Part shown: piece after piece, positions 1-6,998 of the stretch
Layout: each line of letters opens with the position of its first letter
How positions within the stretch are numbered: position 1 is the stretch's first letter
NCBI GenBank assembly: GCA_900553305.1
Contig: USDI01000060.1
Span: 1-10,927 of the forward strand
Direction: 5' to 3'
Length of the DNA: 10,927 bases
From: an uncultured Lachnospiraceae bacterium
Lineage (GTDB): Bacteria; Bacillota; Clostridia; Lachnospirales; Lachnospiraceae
Notes under the pieces: generated by a model
What the model was told of the DNA's origin: nothing
The model's input: only the letters and a program-made list of their open reading frames with translations
Database searches by the model: none
Translations under genes and position numbers: made by a program

Positions 1-762
1 GATAAGCTGGAAGCGCTTGATAAGGAGAAGCTTACCAACCTGTCCAATATCGATCCCGCTTATCTGGATGAAAGCTATGATCCCGGCAATGTGTACAGTG
101 TTCCGTATGAGGGCGGTGTGGCCTGTATTGCAGTGAACACTTCAAAGGTAGACAAGGAAATTACATCCTATGCAGATCTGTTTGATCCTTCTTTGAAGGG
201 ACAGCTGGTTGTCCTGGATGACTACAGAGCGGTAATCGGAATGACGGAGCGTTCCATGGGCTTATCCATGAATGAGACGGATCCGGATACCCTGGCACAG
301 GTGGAAGAAAAGCTGCTCACGCTTAAGGATAATGTAAAATTGTATGATTCCGATTCTCCGAAATCAGCGCTCATTTCCGGGGATTGTACCGTAGGAATGG
401 TGTGGTCGGCAGAGGCAGCGCTTGCCATGGATGAAAATCCGGATATCCAGATTGTATATCCTACAGAAGGCGCCTATGTGTTCCTTGATAACTGGGCAAT
501 TCCCAAGGGGGCAAAAAATTATGATGCAGCAATGGAATTTATTAATTACATGCTGTCAGCAGAAGCTGCAAAGATGAATATTGAGGATTTCCCTTATCTG
601 TGTCCGAACAAGACTGCACTTGAACTGATGGGAGAAGATTATGTGAAGAATGAAGCAAAGAATGTACCGGCAGAGGTGATTTCAAGCGGCGAGTTTGTCA
701 GCTATCTCGATACGGATACTCTGGCAATCTATGATGAAATGTGGACGAAATTAAAGAAATAA
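1..762 (+). CDS. potD: PotD-like polyamine ABC transporter substrate-binding protein (5' partial)
   Basis: The reading frame is open from base 1 to the TAA at 760-762, giving 253 residues; roughly 100 N-terminal residues, including the expected lipoprotein signal, lie upstream of the window. PotD/PotF proteins are extracytoplasmic receptors that deliver spermidine or putrescine to an ABC permease. The visible part contains the family's NIDP segment followed by YDPGN and YSVPY, then a GGVACIAVN strand. The C-terminal half has YADLFDPSLKGQ, a VGMVWSAEA segment, VYPTEGAYVFLDNWAIPKGAKN and a helix beginning AAMEFINYMLSAE, all typical of this receptor fold. Ligand specificity cannot be assigned, since polyamine receptors and receptors for related cationic amines look alike at this level. 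The gene is followed 38 bases later by an OCD-family gene and then an agmatine deiminase remnant, which supports an amine-related role. The permease and ATPase genes are presumably upstream but are not visible. Confidence 0.88.
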   Translation, partial: DKLEALDKEKLTNLSNIDPAYLDESYDPGNVYSVPYEGGVACIAVNTSKVDKEITSYADLFDPSLKGQLVVLDDYRAVIGMTERSMGLSMNETDPDTLAQVEEKLLTLKDNVKLYDSDSPKSALISGDCTVGMVWSAEAALAMDENPDIQIVYPTEGAYVFLDNWAIPKGAKNYDAAMEFINYMLSAEAAKMNIEDFPYLCPNKTALELMGEDYVKNEAKNVPAEVISSGEFVSYLDTDTLAIYDEMWTKLKK

Positions 763-788
763 GGCTTCACTCAAAATAATAGAAAAGT

Positions 789-793
789 GAGGA
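789..793 (+). promoter_or_regulatory. Ribosome binding site setting the OCD-1 start
   Basis: GAGGA lies 7 bases before the ATG at 801. It favours ATG 801 over an in-frame TTG at 795, which would have almost no spacing. Confidence 0.7.
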
Positions 794-800
794 ATTGCAA

Positions 801-1958
801 ATGGGTTATCCAAAGATTGATTTTCTGTATCTGAATGAAAAGGACATGATAGAGGCCGGAGTACTGGATGCAGCAGGATGTATAAAAACAATGAGAGATA
901 CCATGGAGCTTTTTGGTAAAAAGGATTTCTTACTGGGAGGTCCCAATGCAGATGAGCATGGCCTGCAGATGAACTTCCCACAGAAATCCGATATCGAGGG
1001 CTTTCCCCTGGATGACGGACCGGACAGAAGATTTATGGCAATGCCGGCATATTTAGGCGGAAGATTCCATATAGCAGGGCAGAAATTTTATGGCTCAAAC
1101 AGCCACAATGCTGCTCTTGGGCTACCCAGATCCATTCTGATGGTAACCCTGTCCGATGTCGATACCGGAGCTCCTAAGGCGATTATGTCGGCAAACCTTC
1201 TGTCCGCTATGCGGACAGGAGCGATGCCGGCCATGGCAGCCACTTATCTTGCCAATAAAGATTCCGAGGTGTTGTCCCTGCTTGGACCGGGCGTTATCAA
1301 TAAGTGTGCCCTGATGTGTTATATGGAAGTACTTCCGAACATTAAAAAGATTAAAATAAGAGGAAGCTCTTCCAAGTCAAAGACAGCGCTTGCAATGAAG
1401 GAATTTATTGAGGAAACCTATCCGCAGGTAAAAGAGATTGTGATCTGTGACAGCCTAGAGGAAGCCTGTCGTGATGCAGATGTGGTATCGGAAGCCATGT
1501 CTGTTACCAAAGAAAACATGGAAGAATTCAAGTTGGAATGGTTCAAAAAGGGAGCAACGGTATTCAGTATGGGTTCCTTCCTCTATCGGAAATATGAAGA
1601 TTTTAAGAATACCACAATGGTGGTAGACAATTATGGAATGTATCAGAAGTATCTGAATAATTTTATCGCAAGAGGACCGGTGGATGCGTTTGGAAATAAA
1701 AGAGAATGGGTAATCATGGGCATTCATTTCGTACATCTGGTAAAGACCGGACAGGTACAAAGAGAGCAGGTCATCAATCTGTGCGATATTGTAAATGGAA
1801 AATCCGAAGGCAGAACGTCACAGGATGAAATTGTGATGTGCTCGATCGGTGGTATGCCGTTAGAAGATCTGTCCTGGGGATACGATTGTTACCAGAGAGC
1901 CATGAAAAAAGGTCTTGGCACATCCTTAAATCTCTGGGATGCACCGTACATGAAGTAA
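801..1958 (+). CDS. Ornithine cyclodeaminase/mu-crystallin family protein (OCD-1)
   Basis: This 385-residue protein belongs to the OCD/mu-crystallin fold, whose members include ornithine cyclodeaminases, ketimine reductases, amino acid dehydrogenases and the opine-like SbnB. Visible landmarks are RRFMAMPAYLGG around residues 77-88, K95 in AGQKFYGSN (the expected substrate-binding lysine region), LPRSILMV, and SAMRTGA with R138 (RTAA/RTGA motif). The nucleotide-binding turn is G162-P-G164-V, unlike the GAGxQA of classical OCDs. The segment that in bacterial OCD carries the catalytic Asp (GGD) reads FSMGSF here, so lysine- or ornithine-type deaminating cyclisation is doubtful. From memory, automated pipelines name some relatives 'tyramine oxidase subunit B'; I would not rely on that name. 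It is paralogous to OCD-2 at 2402, with the same length class and end-to-end matches including SNxxN, GLPRSIL, DTGAP and the C-terminal GGMPxEDxxWG. It is probably co-transcribed with the upstream receptor gene. Function within the family is unresolved. Confidence 0.88.
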   Translation: MGYPKIDFLYLNEKDMIEAGVLDAAGCIKTMRDTMELFGKKDFLLGGPNADEHGLQMNFPQKSDIEGFPLDDGPDRRFMAMPAYLGGRFHIAGQKFYGSNSHNAALGLPRSILMVTLSDVDTGAPKAIMSANLLSAMRTGAMPAMAATYLANKDSEVLSLLGPGVINKCALMCYMEVLPNIKKIKIRGSSSKSKTALAMKEFIEETYPQVKEIVICDSLEEACRDADVVSEAMSVTKENMEEFKLEWFKKGATVFSMGSFLYRKYEDFKNTTMVVDNYGMYQKYLNNFIARGPVDAFGNKREWVIMGIHFVHLVKTGQVQREQVINLCDIVNGKSEGRTSQDEIVMCSIGGMPLEDLSWGYDCYQRAMKKGLGTSLNLWDAPYMK

Positions 1959-2144
1959 AATCCGGGCAGACATCAGGTGATTGTACCCCAATACGATGAC
2001 GGGAATGACGCACTTGCGATTTCACAGCTTAAGGCGATCTATCCAGACAGGGAAGTGGTAGGAGTCAGAACCAGGGAAATCGTATTTGGTGGAGGAAATA
2101 TTCACTGTATTACCCAGCAGTTACCGGCTGTTACATACAGATAG
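1959..2144 (+). pseudogene. aguA: Agmatine deiminase C-terminal remnant
   Basis: The first codon after the OCD-1 stop continues in the same frame for 61 sense codons to TAG at 2142-2144. The translation includes VIVPQYDDGNDALAI, PDREVVGVRTREIVFGGGN and IHCITQQLPA, a very close match to the C-terminal end of agmatine deiminase (peptidylarginine deiminase superfamily), including the catalytic cysteine in IHCITQQ. Intact AguA is about 360-370 residues and hydrolyses agmatine to N-carbamoylputrescine and ammonia. Here about 300 N-terminal residues and most of the catalytic residues are missing, and no ribosome binding site precedes a usable start, so it should be inactive. OCD-1 itself has a normal C-terminus when compared with OCD-2, so the junction looks like a deletion that fell just after its stop codon. 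It suggests that this locus once carried an agmatine degradation gene next to the polyamine receptor. Confidence 0.85.
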
Positions 2145-2153
2145 TAGTATGGT

Positions 2154-2181
2154 TTCATAATTAAAAAGTATTAGATATAAC
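2154..2181 (+). promoter_or_regulatory. Weak candidate sigma-A promoter
   Basis: TTCATA at 2154-2159 and TATAAC at 2176-2181 are separated by 16 bases. The -10 matches consensus at five of six positions and the -35 at four of six. It sits after the aguA remnant and upstream of the terminator-like hairpin at 2255, so if used it would give a leader transcript that must pass that hairpin to reach OCD-2. The region is AT-rich and chance matches are common. Confidence 0.25.
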
Positions 2182-2254
2182 CTGAAAGTAGTAGAAAATT
2201 GGCAAAACGTGGTAATTGAACAGGTATGATTTTTGAAGTAAAGTAAGTACATCA

Positions 2255-2300
2255 AAAGCAACGGAGCTGACGCATTAGATCAGTTCCGTTGTTTTACTTT
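2255..2300 (+). terminator. Strong terminator-like hairpin between the two operons
   Basis: A 16-base arm at 2255-2270 (with CAACGGAGCTGA) pairs with 2280-2295 (TCAGTTCCGTTG) around a 9-base loop, with two G-U wobbles. The 3' arm runs into GTTTTACTTTAT, giving a U-rich tail on the + strand, and the 5' flank is A-rich, so it may also work in the opposite direction. It most simply ends transcription of the receptor/OCD-1 operon. No promoter that clearly lies downstream of it was found, so a leader-attenuator role for the OCD-2 operon is also possible. Confidence 0.8.
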
Positions 2301-2310
2301 ATAAGAAATT

Positions 2311-2368
2311 AGTTGCTTTGCAACACTGCTCGCGTGCGAAGAGTCCGCAGGCAAACTCTTTATTTTAG
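2311..2368 (+). other. Structured leader segment before OCD-2, with a second U-tailed hairpin
   Basis: GTTGC-TTT-GCAAC (2312-2324) forms a short hairpin. AAGAGT (2339-2344) pairs with ACTCTT (2355-2360) across a 10-base loop and is followed by TATTTTAG, a weak terminator-like form only about 40 bases before the start codon. A competing fold can pair ACT (2325-2327) with AGT (2342-2344) and TCG with CGA inside it, which would use part of the same arm. No known riboswitch class was recognised. It could also be a dispersed intergenic repeat. Confidence 0.4.
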
Positions 2369-2401
2369 AAGGAAATTAAATCACGATAGGAGGAATCAGA
2401 T

Positions 2402-3544
2402 ATGGCATATCCAGAAATTGACTTTGTTTTTTTGTCAGAGGAAGACATGATAAAGGCTGGTGTAAAAGACATGTCGGCATGTATTGATGCCATGGAGGAG
2501 GTAATCAAGTGCCTGAATGTGGGAGATTATGTGATGGGTGGTGAAAATCATAATTCCCATGGAAGTCAGGTATCCTTTCCGAAGAAATCTCCGTTTCCCA
2601 ATATGCCGCTTGATGAAGGGGATGACAGAAGGTTTATGGCAATGCCGGCTTATATTGGAGGCTCTTATGATCTGGCAGGAATGAAATGGTATGGAAGCAA
2701 CAGCAATAATAAGAGCAAAGGACTTCCCCGTTCCATTCTCACCGTAATGTTAAACGATAAGGACACAGGTGCACCCATTGCACTGATGTCTGCAAATATC
2801 TTAAGTGCAATGAGGACCGGTGCAATACCGGGGGTAGGAGCACGGTATCTGGCACCAAAGCATGCAGCAGTCTGTGGAATCTGCGGACCGGGAGTTATGG
2901 GAAAAACATCACTCGCTGCGATCCTGGCCGAGTGTCCTGATATCAGGGAAATCAAGGTAAAAGGAAGGGGACAGAAATCCCTGGATGCCTTTGTGGAGTA
3001 TGCAAAACTAAAATATCCCGATATTCCGGTGATACGGGCGGTAGATACAGTGGAAGAGCTGGTAAGGGGTACCGATGTTATATCCTTTGCCAATTCAGGA
3101 AATACCGATCCGAGCACGTATCCGCTTGTAAAGGGTGAATGGATCAGGCCGGGAGCCCTGATCATCGGAGTCAGCTGCTTTGAGCTGGATGCAGGATATA
3201 TGGCAGACACCGACAAGTGCCGGCTTGTTGTGGACAATACGGCTTTATACGAAGCCTGGGCCGAGGAATTTCCGTATCCGTCCTTTGGGGCAAATAACAT
3301 CATAGGCTCCAAGTTTACCGATATGATCCATGACGGACTTATTGAAAAAAGTGATATGTATGATCTGGGAGATATTATTTCCGGTAAGCGGAAAGGCAGA
3401 GAATCCGATGAGCAGGTAGTAATTTTCTCGGTCGGAGGAATGCCGGTTGAGGATGTGGCATGGGGAAAGCGTTGTTATGAGAAAGCCATGGAGCTTCATC
3501 TGGGACAGAAACTCAGACTTTGGGAAAAGCCGGATTTGGCGTAG
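2402..3544 (+). CDS. Ornithine cyclodeaminase/mu-crystallin family protein (OCD-2), first gene of the oxidoreductase operon
   Basis: This is a 380-residue paralogue of OCD-1. An AGGAGG at 2388-2393, 8 bases before the ATG, fixes the start. Family features are RRFMAMPAYIGG, K95 in AGMKWYGSN, GLPRSILTV, SAMRTGA with R138, and the nucleotide-binding G162-P-G164-V-M-G turn. The position of the catalytic Asp of true OCD is occupied by IGVSCFELD rather than a GGD motif, as in ketimine reductase-type relatives such as mu-crystallin, which also lack that Asp. A role as an imine/ketimine or amino acid oxidoreductase using NAD(P)H is therefore easier to support than ornithine deamination. The next gene starts 27 bases later, so it is very likely in one operon with the four Fe-S/FAD subunits. 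Ti-plasmid opine operons likewise combine an OCD with a multi-subunit oxidase, which is a suggestive parallel. Substrate unknown. Confidence 0.88.
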   Translation: MAYPEIDFVFLSEEDMIKAGVKDMSACIDAMEEVIKCLNVGDYVMGGENHNSHGSQVSFPKKSPFPNMPLDEGDDRRFMAMPAYIGGSYDLAGMKWYGSNSNNKSKGLPRSILTVMLNDKDTGAPIALMSANILSAMRTGAIPGVGARYLAPKHAAVCGICGPGVMGKTSLAAILAECPDIREIKVKGRGQKSLDAFVEYAKLKYPDIPVIRAVDTVEELVRGTDVISFANSGNTDPSTYPLVKGEWIRPGALIIGVSCFELDAGYMADTDKCRLVVDNTALYEAWAEEFPYPSFGANNIIGSKFTDMIHDGLIEKSDMYDLGDIISGKRKGRESDEQVVIFSVGGMPVEDVAWGKRCYEKAMELHLGQKLRLWEKPDLA

Positions 3545-3571
3545 ATAGAGGTTAGCAAAAGGAGGTCTATT

Positions 3572-3898
3572 ATGTCAGAGAGAATAAAGGAGCACCCCAT
3601 ACTTGGAGTTCAGGAAAAGGGTGAATTAGTAAAGTTTACATTTGATGGAAAAGAGATCGAAGGCTATGAGGGGGAACCAATCGCTGCAGCATTAAAGGCA
3701 GCAGGTGTGATGGTGCACAGATATACCCAGAAAGAACACAAGCCAAGAGGAATCTTCTGTGCAATAGGAAGATGTACGGATTGTGTCATGGTTGTGAACG
3801 GTGAGCCCAATGTCAGAACCTGCATTACACCACTTGCAGCGGGAATGGATGTACGTACCCAATACGGGGTATCGGATCAACCGTTTGATGAGCAGTAA
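3572..3898 (+). CDS. [2Fe-2S] ferredoxin-like small subunit (HcnA/opine-oxidase gamma type)
   Basis: This 108-residue protein has C63-x4-C68-x2-C71-x12-C84, the ligand pattern of plant-type [2Fe-2S] domains, preceded by a beta-grasp-like segment FTFDGKEIEGYEGEPIAAAL and GVMVHRY. Such small subunits occur in hydrogen cyanide synthase (HcnA), D-hydroxyproline dehydrogenase and the N-terminal part of sarcosine oxidase alpha, where they relay electrons from the flavins. The start at 3572 is supported by AGGAGG at 3560-3565. It sits 27 bases after OCD-2 and 27 bases before the FAD/4Fe-4S subunit, so it is presumably made as a stoichiometric partner. The RxxGIFCAIGRCTDC region is the family signature. 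There is no signal peptide, so it is cytoplasmic or peripherally membrane attached. Function as an electron-transfer subunit is well supported; the parent substrate is not. Confidence 0.9.
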   Translation: MSERIKEHPILGVQEKGELVKFTFDGKEIEGYEGEPIAAALKAAGVMVHRYTQKEHKPRGIFCAIGRCTDCVMVVNGEPNVRTCITPLAAGMDVRTQYGVSDQPFDEQ

Positions 3899-3925
3899 CC
3901 GAAAGGACTGGGGAAGGAGATTGAC

Positions 3926-5503
3926 ATGAAGAGATATGATTTGATCATAGTAGGAGCCGGACCTTCCGGATTATCGGCAGGGATCGAGGCTGCAAAGAGA
4001 GGACTTAAGGTAGCTATTTTTGACGAAAATGAAAAACCGGGAGGACAGCTGTTTAAACAGATCCATAAGTTTTTCGGCTCCAAGGAGCACCGGGCTAAGG
4101 TCAGAGGCTTTGTCATCGGGCAGCAGCTTTTGGATGAGGCAGATGAAGCGGGAGTCGAAGTTGTGCTGAATGCGACCGTGATTGGTCTGTATCAGGATAA
4201 GGAGGTTGTTGTCAAAAGAGGCGGTGAGATAGAGCATTTTAAGGGAAATGCAATCATTATTGCAACCGGTGCCGCTGAAAATATGGTCACTTTTCCGGGC
4301 TGGACCTTACCGGGAGTTATCGGTGCGGGAGCAGCGCAGACAATGATGAACCTTCATGGTGTTCTTCCGGGGAAAAAGGTTTTAATGCTTGGCTCCGGAA
4401 ATGTAGGACTTGTCGTTTCCTTCCAGCTTGAACAGTGTGGATGCGAAGTCGTGGCACTGGTTGATGCTGCACCAAGAGTAGGCGGTTATGGTGTGCATGC
4501 GGCAAAGGTGGCACGTACCGGGGTACCGTTTTATTTATCCCATACGATTGTAAAGGCAGAGGGAGAGGAATGCGTGACCGGAGTCACCATTGCAGAGGTA
4601 GACAGTAAATTTCAGTTTATTCCCGGTACGGAAAAGCATTTTGATGTAGATACCATTTGTCTTGCGGTCGGACTTTCGCCCATGTCACAGCTTTTGAAGA
4701 TGGCAGGCTGTAAGATGGAGGACAATCCAAAACGCGGAGGCCAGGTACCCATCTGTGATGAGTATGGAAGAACATCCCTTCCGGGAGTATTTGTCGCAGG
4801 AGATGTATCCGGAATCGAAGAGGCCTCATCGGCAATGATCGAAGGACGTATGGCAGGAATTGTAGCAGCGGAATATCTCGGATATATAGAAAAGAAGGAA
4901 CTGGATACAGAGCTTGCAGCACTCGATCATGCACTTGACGGACTCAGACAGGGAATGTTTGCACCAAAGAACAGAGGAAAGGCAATTGAACAGACCGAGG
5001 AAGGAATTGCAATTTCACAGAATTTATTGCTGCATGGCTATGTCGCAGATGAGGAAATAGACCGGTTCCCGGGAGTAACGCACAGGTCAGGAGTACATCC
5101 GGTTATAGAGTGTACGCAGAATATCCCCTGTAATCCGTGTCAGGATGCCTGTAAGAAAGGGTGTATCTCGATTGGAGCAAACATTACCTCTCTTCCCATC
5201 GCAGTGGAAGGGGCGGATTGTATCAACTGTGGAATGTGTGTGGCGAGCTGTTCCGGTCAGGCAATCTTTCTTGTGGATGAGGATTGTGGAGACGGCACGG
5301 CAACAGTGACGCTTCCCTATGAATTCTTACCATTACCGGAGGAGGGTACTAAGGGAAAAGGACTTGGAAGAGACGGAAAGGTCATATGCGATGCTGAGGT
5401 GGTTTCCGTGAAGAGTCTTAAGGCATTTGACAAGACCAGCCTATTAACAATGAGAGTTCCTAAGGAATATGCGATGAAGGCAAGATTTTTTAAGGCAGTT
5501 TAG
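3926..5503 (+). CDS. FAD/NAD(P)-binding oxidoreductase alpha subunit with 4Fe-4S segment
   Basis: This 525-residue protein has an N-terminal FAD-binding G10-A-G-P-S-G15, an ATG-type turn in IIIATGAAENM, a second dinucleotide-binding G156-S-G-N-V-G161, and the FAD-closing VFVAGDVSG with D293. These are features of the pyridine nucleotide-disulfide-type alpha subunits of HcnB, opine oxidase and sarcosine oxidase. The C-terminal third carries C396, C402, C405, C409 and C413, then C432-x2-C435-x2-C438-x3-C442, which can bind one or two 4Fe-4S clusters. In the Agrobacterium and Pseudomonas relatives this region instead tends to hold a BFD-type 2Fe-2S domain; here the BFD domain is the separate next gene. 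GGAAGGAG at 3912-3919 supports the start. Its stop overlaps the ribosome binding site of the BFD gene, suggesting translational coupling. The likely role is passing electrons from the substrate-oxidising beta subunit toward NAD(P) or ferredoxin. Confidence 0.9.
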   Translation: MKRYDLIIVGAGPSGLSAGIEAAKRGLKVAIFDENEKPGGQLFKQIHKFFGSKEHRAKVRGFVIGQQLLDEADEAGVEVVLNATVIGLYQDKEVVVKRGGEIEHFKGNAIIIATGAAENMVTFPGWTLPGVIGAGAAQTMMNLHGVLPGKKVLMLGSGNVGLVVSFQLEQCGCEVVALVDAAPRVGGYGVHAAKVARTGVPFYLSHTIVKAEGEECVTGVTIAEVDSKFQFIPGTEKHFDVDTICLAVGLSPMSQLLKMAGCKMEDNPKRGGQVPICDEYGRTSLPGVFVAGDVSGIEEASSAMIEGRMAGIVAAEYLGYIEKKELDTELAALDHALDGLRQGMFAPKNRGKAIEQTEEGIAISQNLLLHGYVADEEIDRFPGVTHRSGVHPVIECTQNIPCNPCQDACKKGCISIGANITSLPIAVEGADCINCGMCVASCSGQAIFLVDEDCGDGTATVTLPYEFLPLPEEGTKGKGLGRDGKVICDAEVVSVKSLKAFDKTSLLTMRVPKEYAMKARFFKAV

Positions 5504-5515
5504 GAGGAGTGTACT

Positions 5516-5854
5516 ATGAATTCAGTAAATGATAGATCAAGGGATATCGGTCCCTTTGTTCCGGGACCGGATGATGATATGTTAATCTGCCGCTGTGAGG
5601 AGATCACTAAGGGAGAAATCCGAAAGGCCGTACATGATGGAATGTGGACGCTCACAGAGATCAGGAGGTACTTAAGAACAGGTATGGGACTTTGCCAGGG
5701 ACAGACCTGCAGCAGGCTTGTCAAGGGGATTGTGGCAAGAGAGCTTGGAGTTTCCCCGGCAGAGCTTGAACCGGCAACAAGCAGGGTGCCGATGCGTCCG
5801 ATTGAAATGAAGATATTTGCAAATGAGGCACCGGACGAAAGGGAGGACGGATAG
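5516..5854 (+). CDS. BFD-like [2Fe-2S]-binding protein
   Basis: This 112-residue protein has the BFD (bacterioferritin-associated ferredoxin-like) ligand arrangement C25-x-C27 and C60-x4-C65, within CRCEEITKGEIRKAVHDG and MGLCQGQTC. This domain is found fused to, or beside, the alpha subunits of amine dehydrogenases and nitrite reductases, and as a separate subunit in archaeal proline dehydrogenase complexes. AGGAGG at 5502-5507 overlaps the TAG of the preceding gene (5501-5503) and lies 8 bases before the ATG, indicating tight coupling. The residues before C25 and the acidic tail after about residue 85 show no recognised motif; TSRVPMRPIEM near the tail could contact partner subunits. The next gene starts one base after its stop codon. 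A cluster-bearing electron relay inside the complex is the best reading. Confidence 0.9.
   Translation: MNSVNDRSRDIGPFVPGPDDDMLICRCEEITKGEIRKAVHDGMWTLTEIRRYLRTGMGLCQGQTCSRLVKGIVARELGVSPAELEPATSRVPMRPIEMKIFANEAPDEREDG
5841..5846 (+). promoter_or_regulatory. Ribosome binding site setting the start of the FAD beta subunit
   Basis: GGGAGG ends 9 bases before ATG 5856. An upstream in-frame extension from 5817 would overlap the BFD gene and has no such site, so ATG 5856 is preferred. Confidence 0.75.
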
Positions 5855-5855
5855 T

Positions 5856-6983
5856 ATGAAGACAAGAGCAGAGGTCGTAATTATCGGTGGTGGAATCATC
5901 GGATGTGCCACAGCGTATTATCTGGCAAAAATGGGAATTGAGGTAATCGTCCTGGAAGGCTCGGACCATATCGGAAATGGTGGTTCATCACGAAATGGCG
6001 GAGGAGTAAGACAATCGGGAAGAGATGTCAGGGAGCTTCCGCTTGTTATGTATGGAATCAGGAATCTGTGGCCGACATTATCTGAGGAACTGGAGGTAGA
6101 CTGTGAATATCATCAGGATGGAAATCTCCGGCTTGGTAAGACAGAAAAGCACAGGGAGATTCTTATAAGGCTTGCAGACAGCGCAAGAAATGTCGGACTG
6201 GATGTCCGGATGATCGATGGAGATGAGGTCAGGGCGATCAACCCGTATTTGTCTGATGAGGTAATCTGTGCCAGCTGGTGTCCTACCGACGGACATGCCA
6301 ATCCGCTCACGACCACACTGGGCTATTATAAAATGGCAAGAAGGCTCGGTGTGACATTTATAACAGGAGAGCCTGTAACAGAGCTTAAGGTGATAAAAGG
6401 GAAAATAAGACAGGTCATCACTCCCAATCATGTTTATGAAGGTGAGAACGTGCTTGTTGCAGCCGGTCTTGATTCGAGAGAGATTCTTACAACAGTGGGG
6501 ATCGACATTCCGATGACCAACTCGCTGCTGGAATGTCTGGTAACCGAAGCGCAGCCTCATATGTTTGACCAGATGCTTGGTACTGCGGAGGCGGACTTCT
6601 ACGGACATCAGACAAAGCATGGCTCATTCGTATTCGGAGGATCCTCAGGCTTAGAGAGATACAATAAGGATAATGGAACACCGGTAAACTCCTCTAAAAC
6701 AGCGCCCTGTATCTGCCGCGGAATCATGAAATACTTCCCGGATCTTGCCAATGCCAAGATTGTGCGTACCTGGGCAGGATGGATGGATGCCTCCTCAGAT
6801 GGCGTACCATCTCTTGGAACAGTGGATGAAATTCCGGGATTGTATGTGGCATGTGCCTTTAACGGCCACGGCTTTGGAATTGCACCTGCAGTCGGAGAGC
6901 AGCTTGCAAAGCTTATTGTGACAGGAAAAACGGATGTGGATCTTGGGGAATTACATTATGACCGGTATAAGGCCAAGATTTAG
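5856..6983 (+). CDS. FAD-dependent amine/amino acid dehydrogenase beta subunit (DadA/HcnC/SoxB-like)
   Basis: This 375-residue DAO-family flavoprotein starts with VVIIGGGIIGCATAYYLAK (G11-G-G-I-I-G16) and E34 at the end of the second strand, the FAD-ADP binding unit. It continues with the GGVRQSGRD segment typical of sarcosine oxidase beta-like proteins, TDGHANPL, RTWAGWMDASSDGVPSLG near the C-terminus, and the FAD-contacting N336-G-H-G-F-G341 followed by APAVGEQLAKLI. Relatives oxidise C-N bonds of secondary amines or D-amino acids (proline, hydroxyproline, sarcosine, opines, glycine in HcnC). As the last gene of the five-gene operon, it is expected to be the substrate-oxidising subunit, forming a complex with the Fe-S and alpha subunits. 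No signal peptide or membrane segment is evident. Substrate preference cannot be deduced from the visible motifs. A secondary amine, N-alkyl amino acid or D-amino acid is the most conservative guess. Confidence 0.88.
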   Translation: MKTRAEVVIIGGGIIGCATAYYLAKMGIEVIVLEGSDHIGNGGSSRNGGGVRQSGRDVRELPLVMYGIRNLWPTLSEELEVDCEYHQDGNLRLGKTEKHREILIRLADSARNVGLDVRMIDGDEVRAINPYLSDEVICASWCPTDGHANPLTTTLGYYKMARRLGVTFITGEPVTELKVIKGKIRQVITPNHVYEGENVLVAAGLDSREILTTVGIDIPMTNSLLECLVTEAQPHMFDQMLGTAEADFYGHQTKHGSFVFGGSSGLERYNKDNGTPVNSSKTAPCICRGIMKYFPDLANAKIVRTWAGWMDASSDGVPSLGTVDEIPGLYVACAFNGHGFGIAPAVGEQLAKLIVTGKTDVDLGELHYDRYKAKI

Positions 6984-6998
6984 AAAGCTGTGTAACTA

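Noticed and set aside
767..790. TCACT/AGTGA dyad that could mask the OCD-1 ribosome binding site
   Set aside because: Only five base pairs with a long A-rich loop; too weak to claim.
1956..1958. Programmed readthrough of the OCD-1 stop into the aguA remnant
   Set aside because: The OCD-1 C-terminus aligns fully with OCD-2, the stop is TAA, and a deletion explains the shared frame with a one-in-three chance.
2665..3312. 215-codon open frame on the - strand
   Set aside because: It lies opposite OCD-2, a clear family member, and its translation has no recognisable motif.
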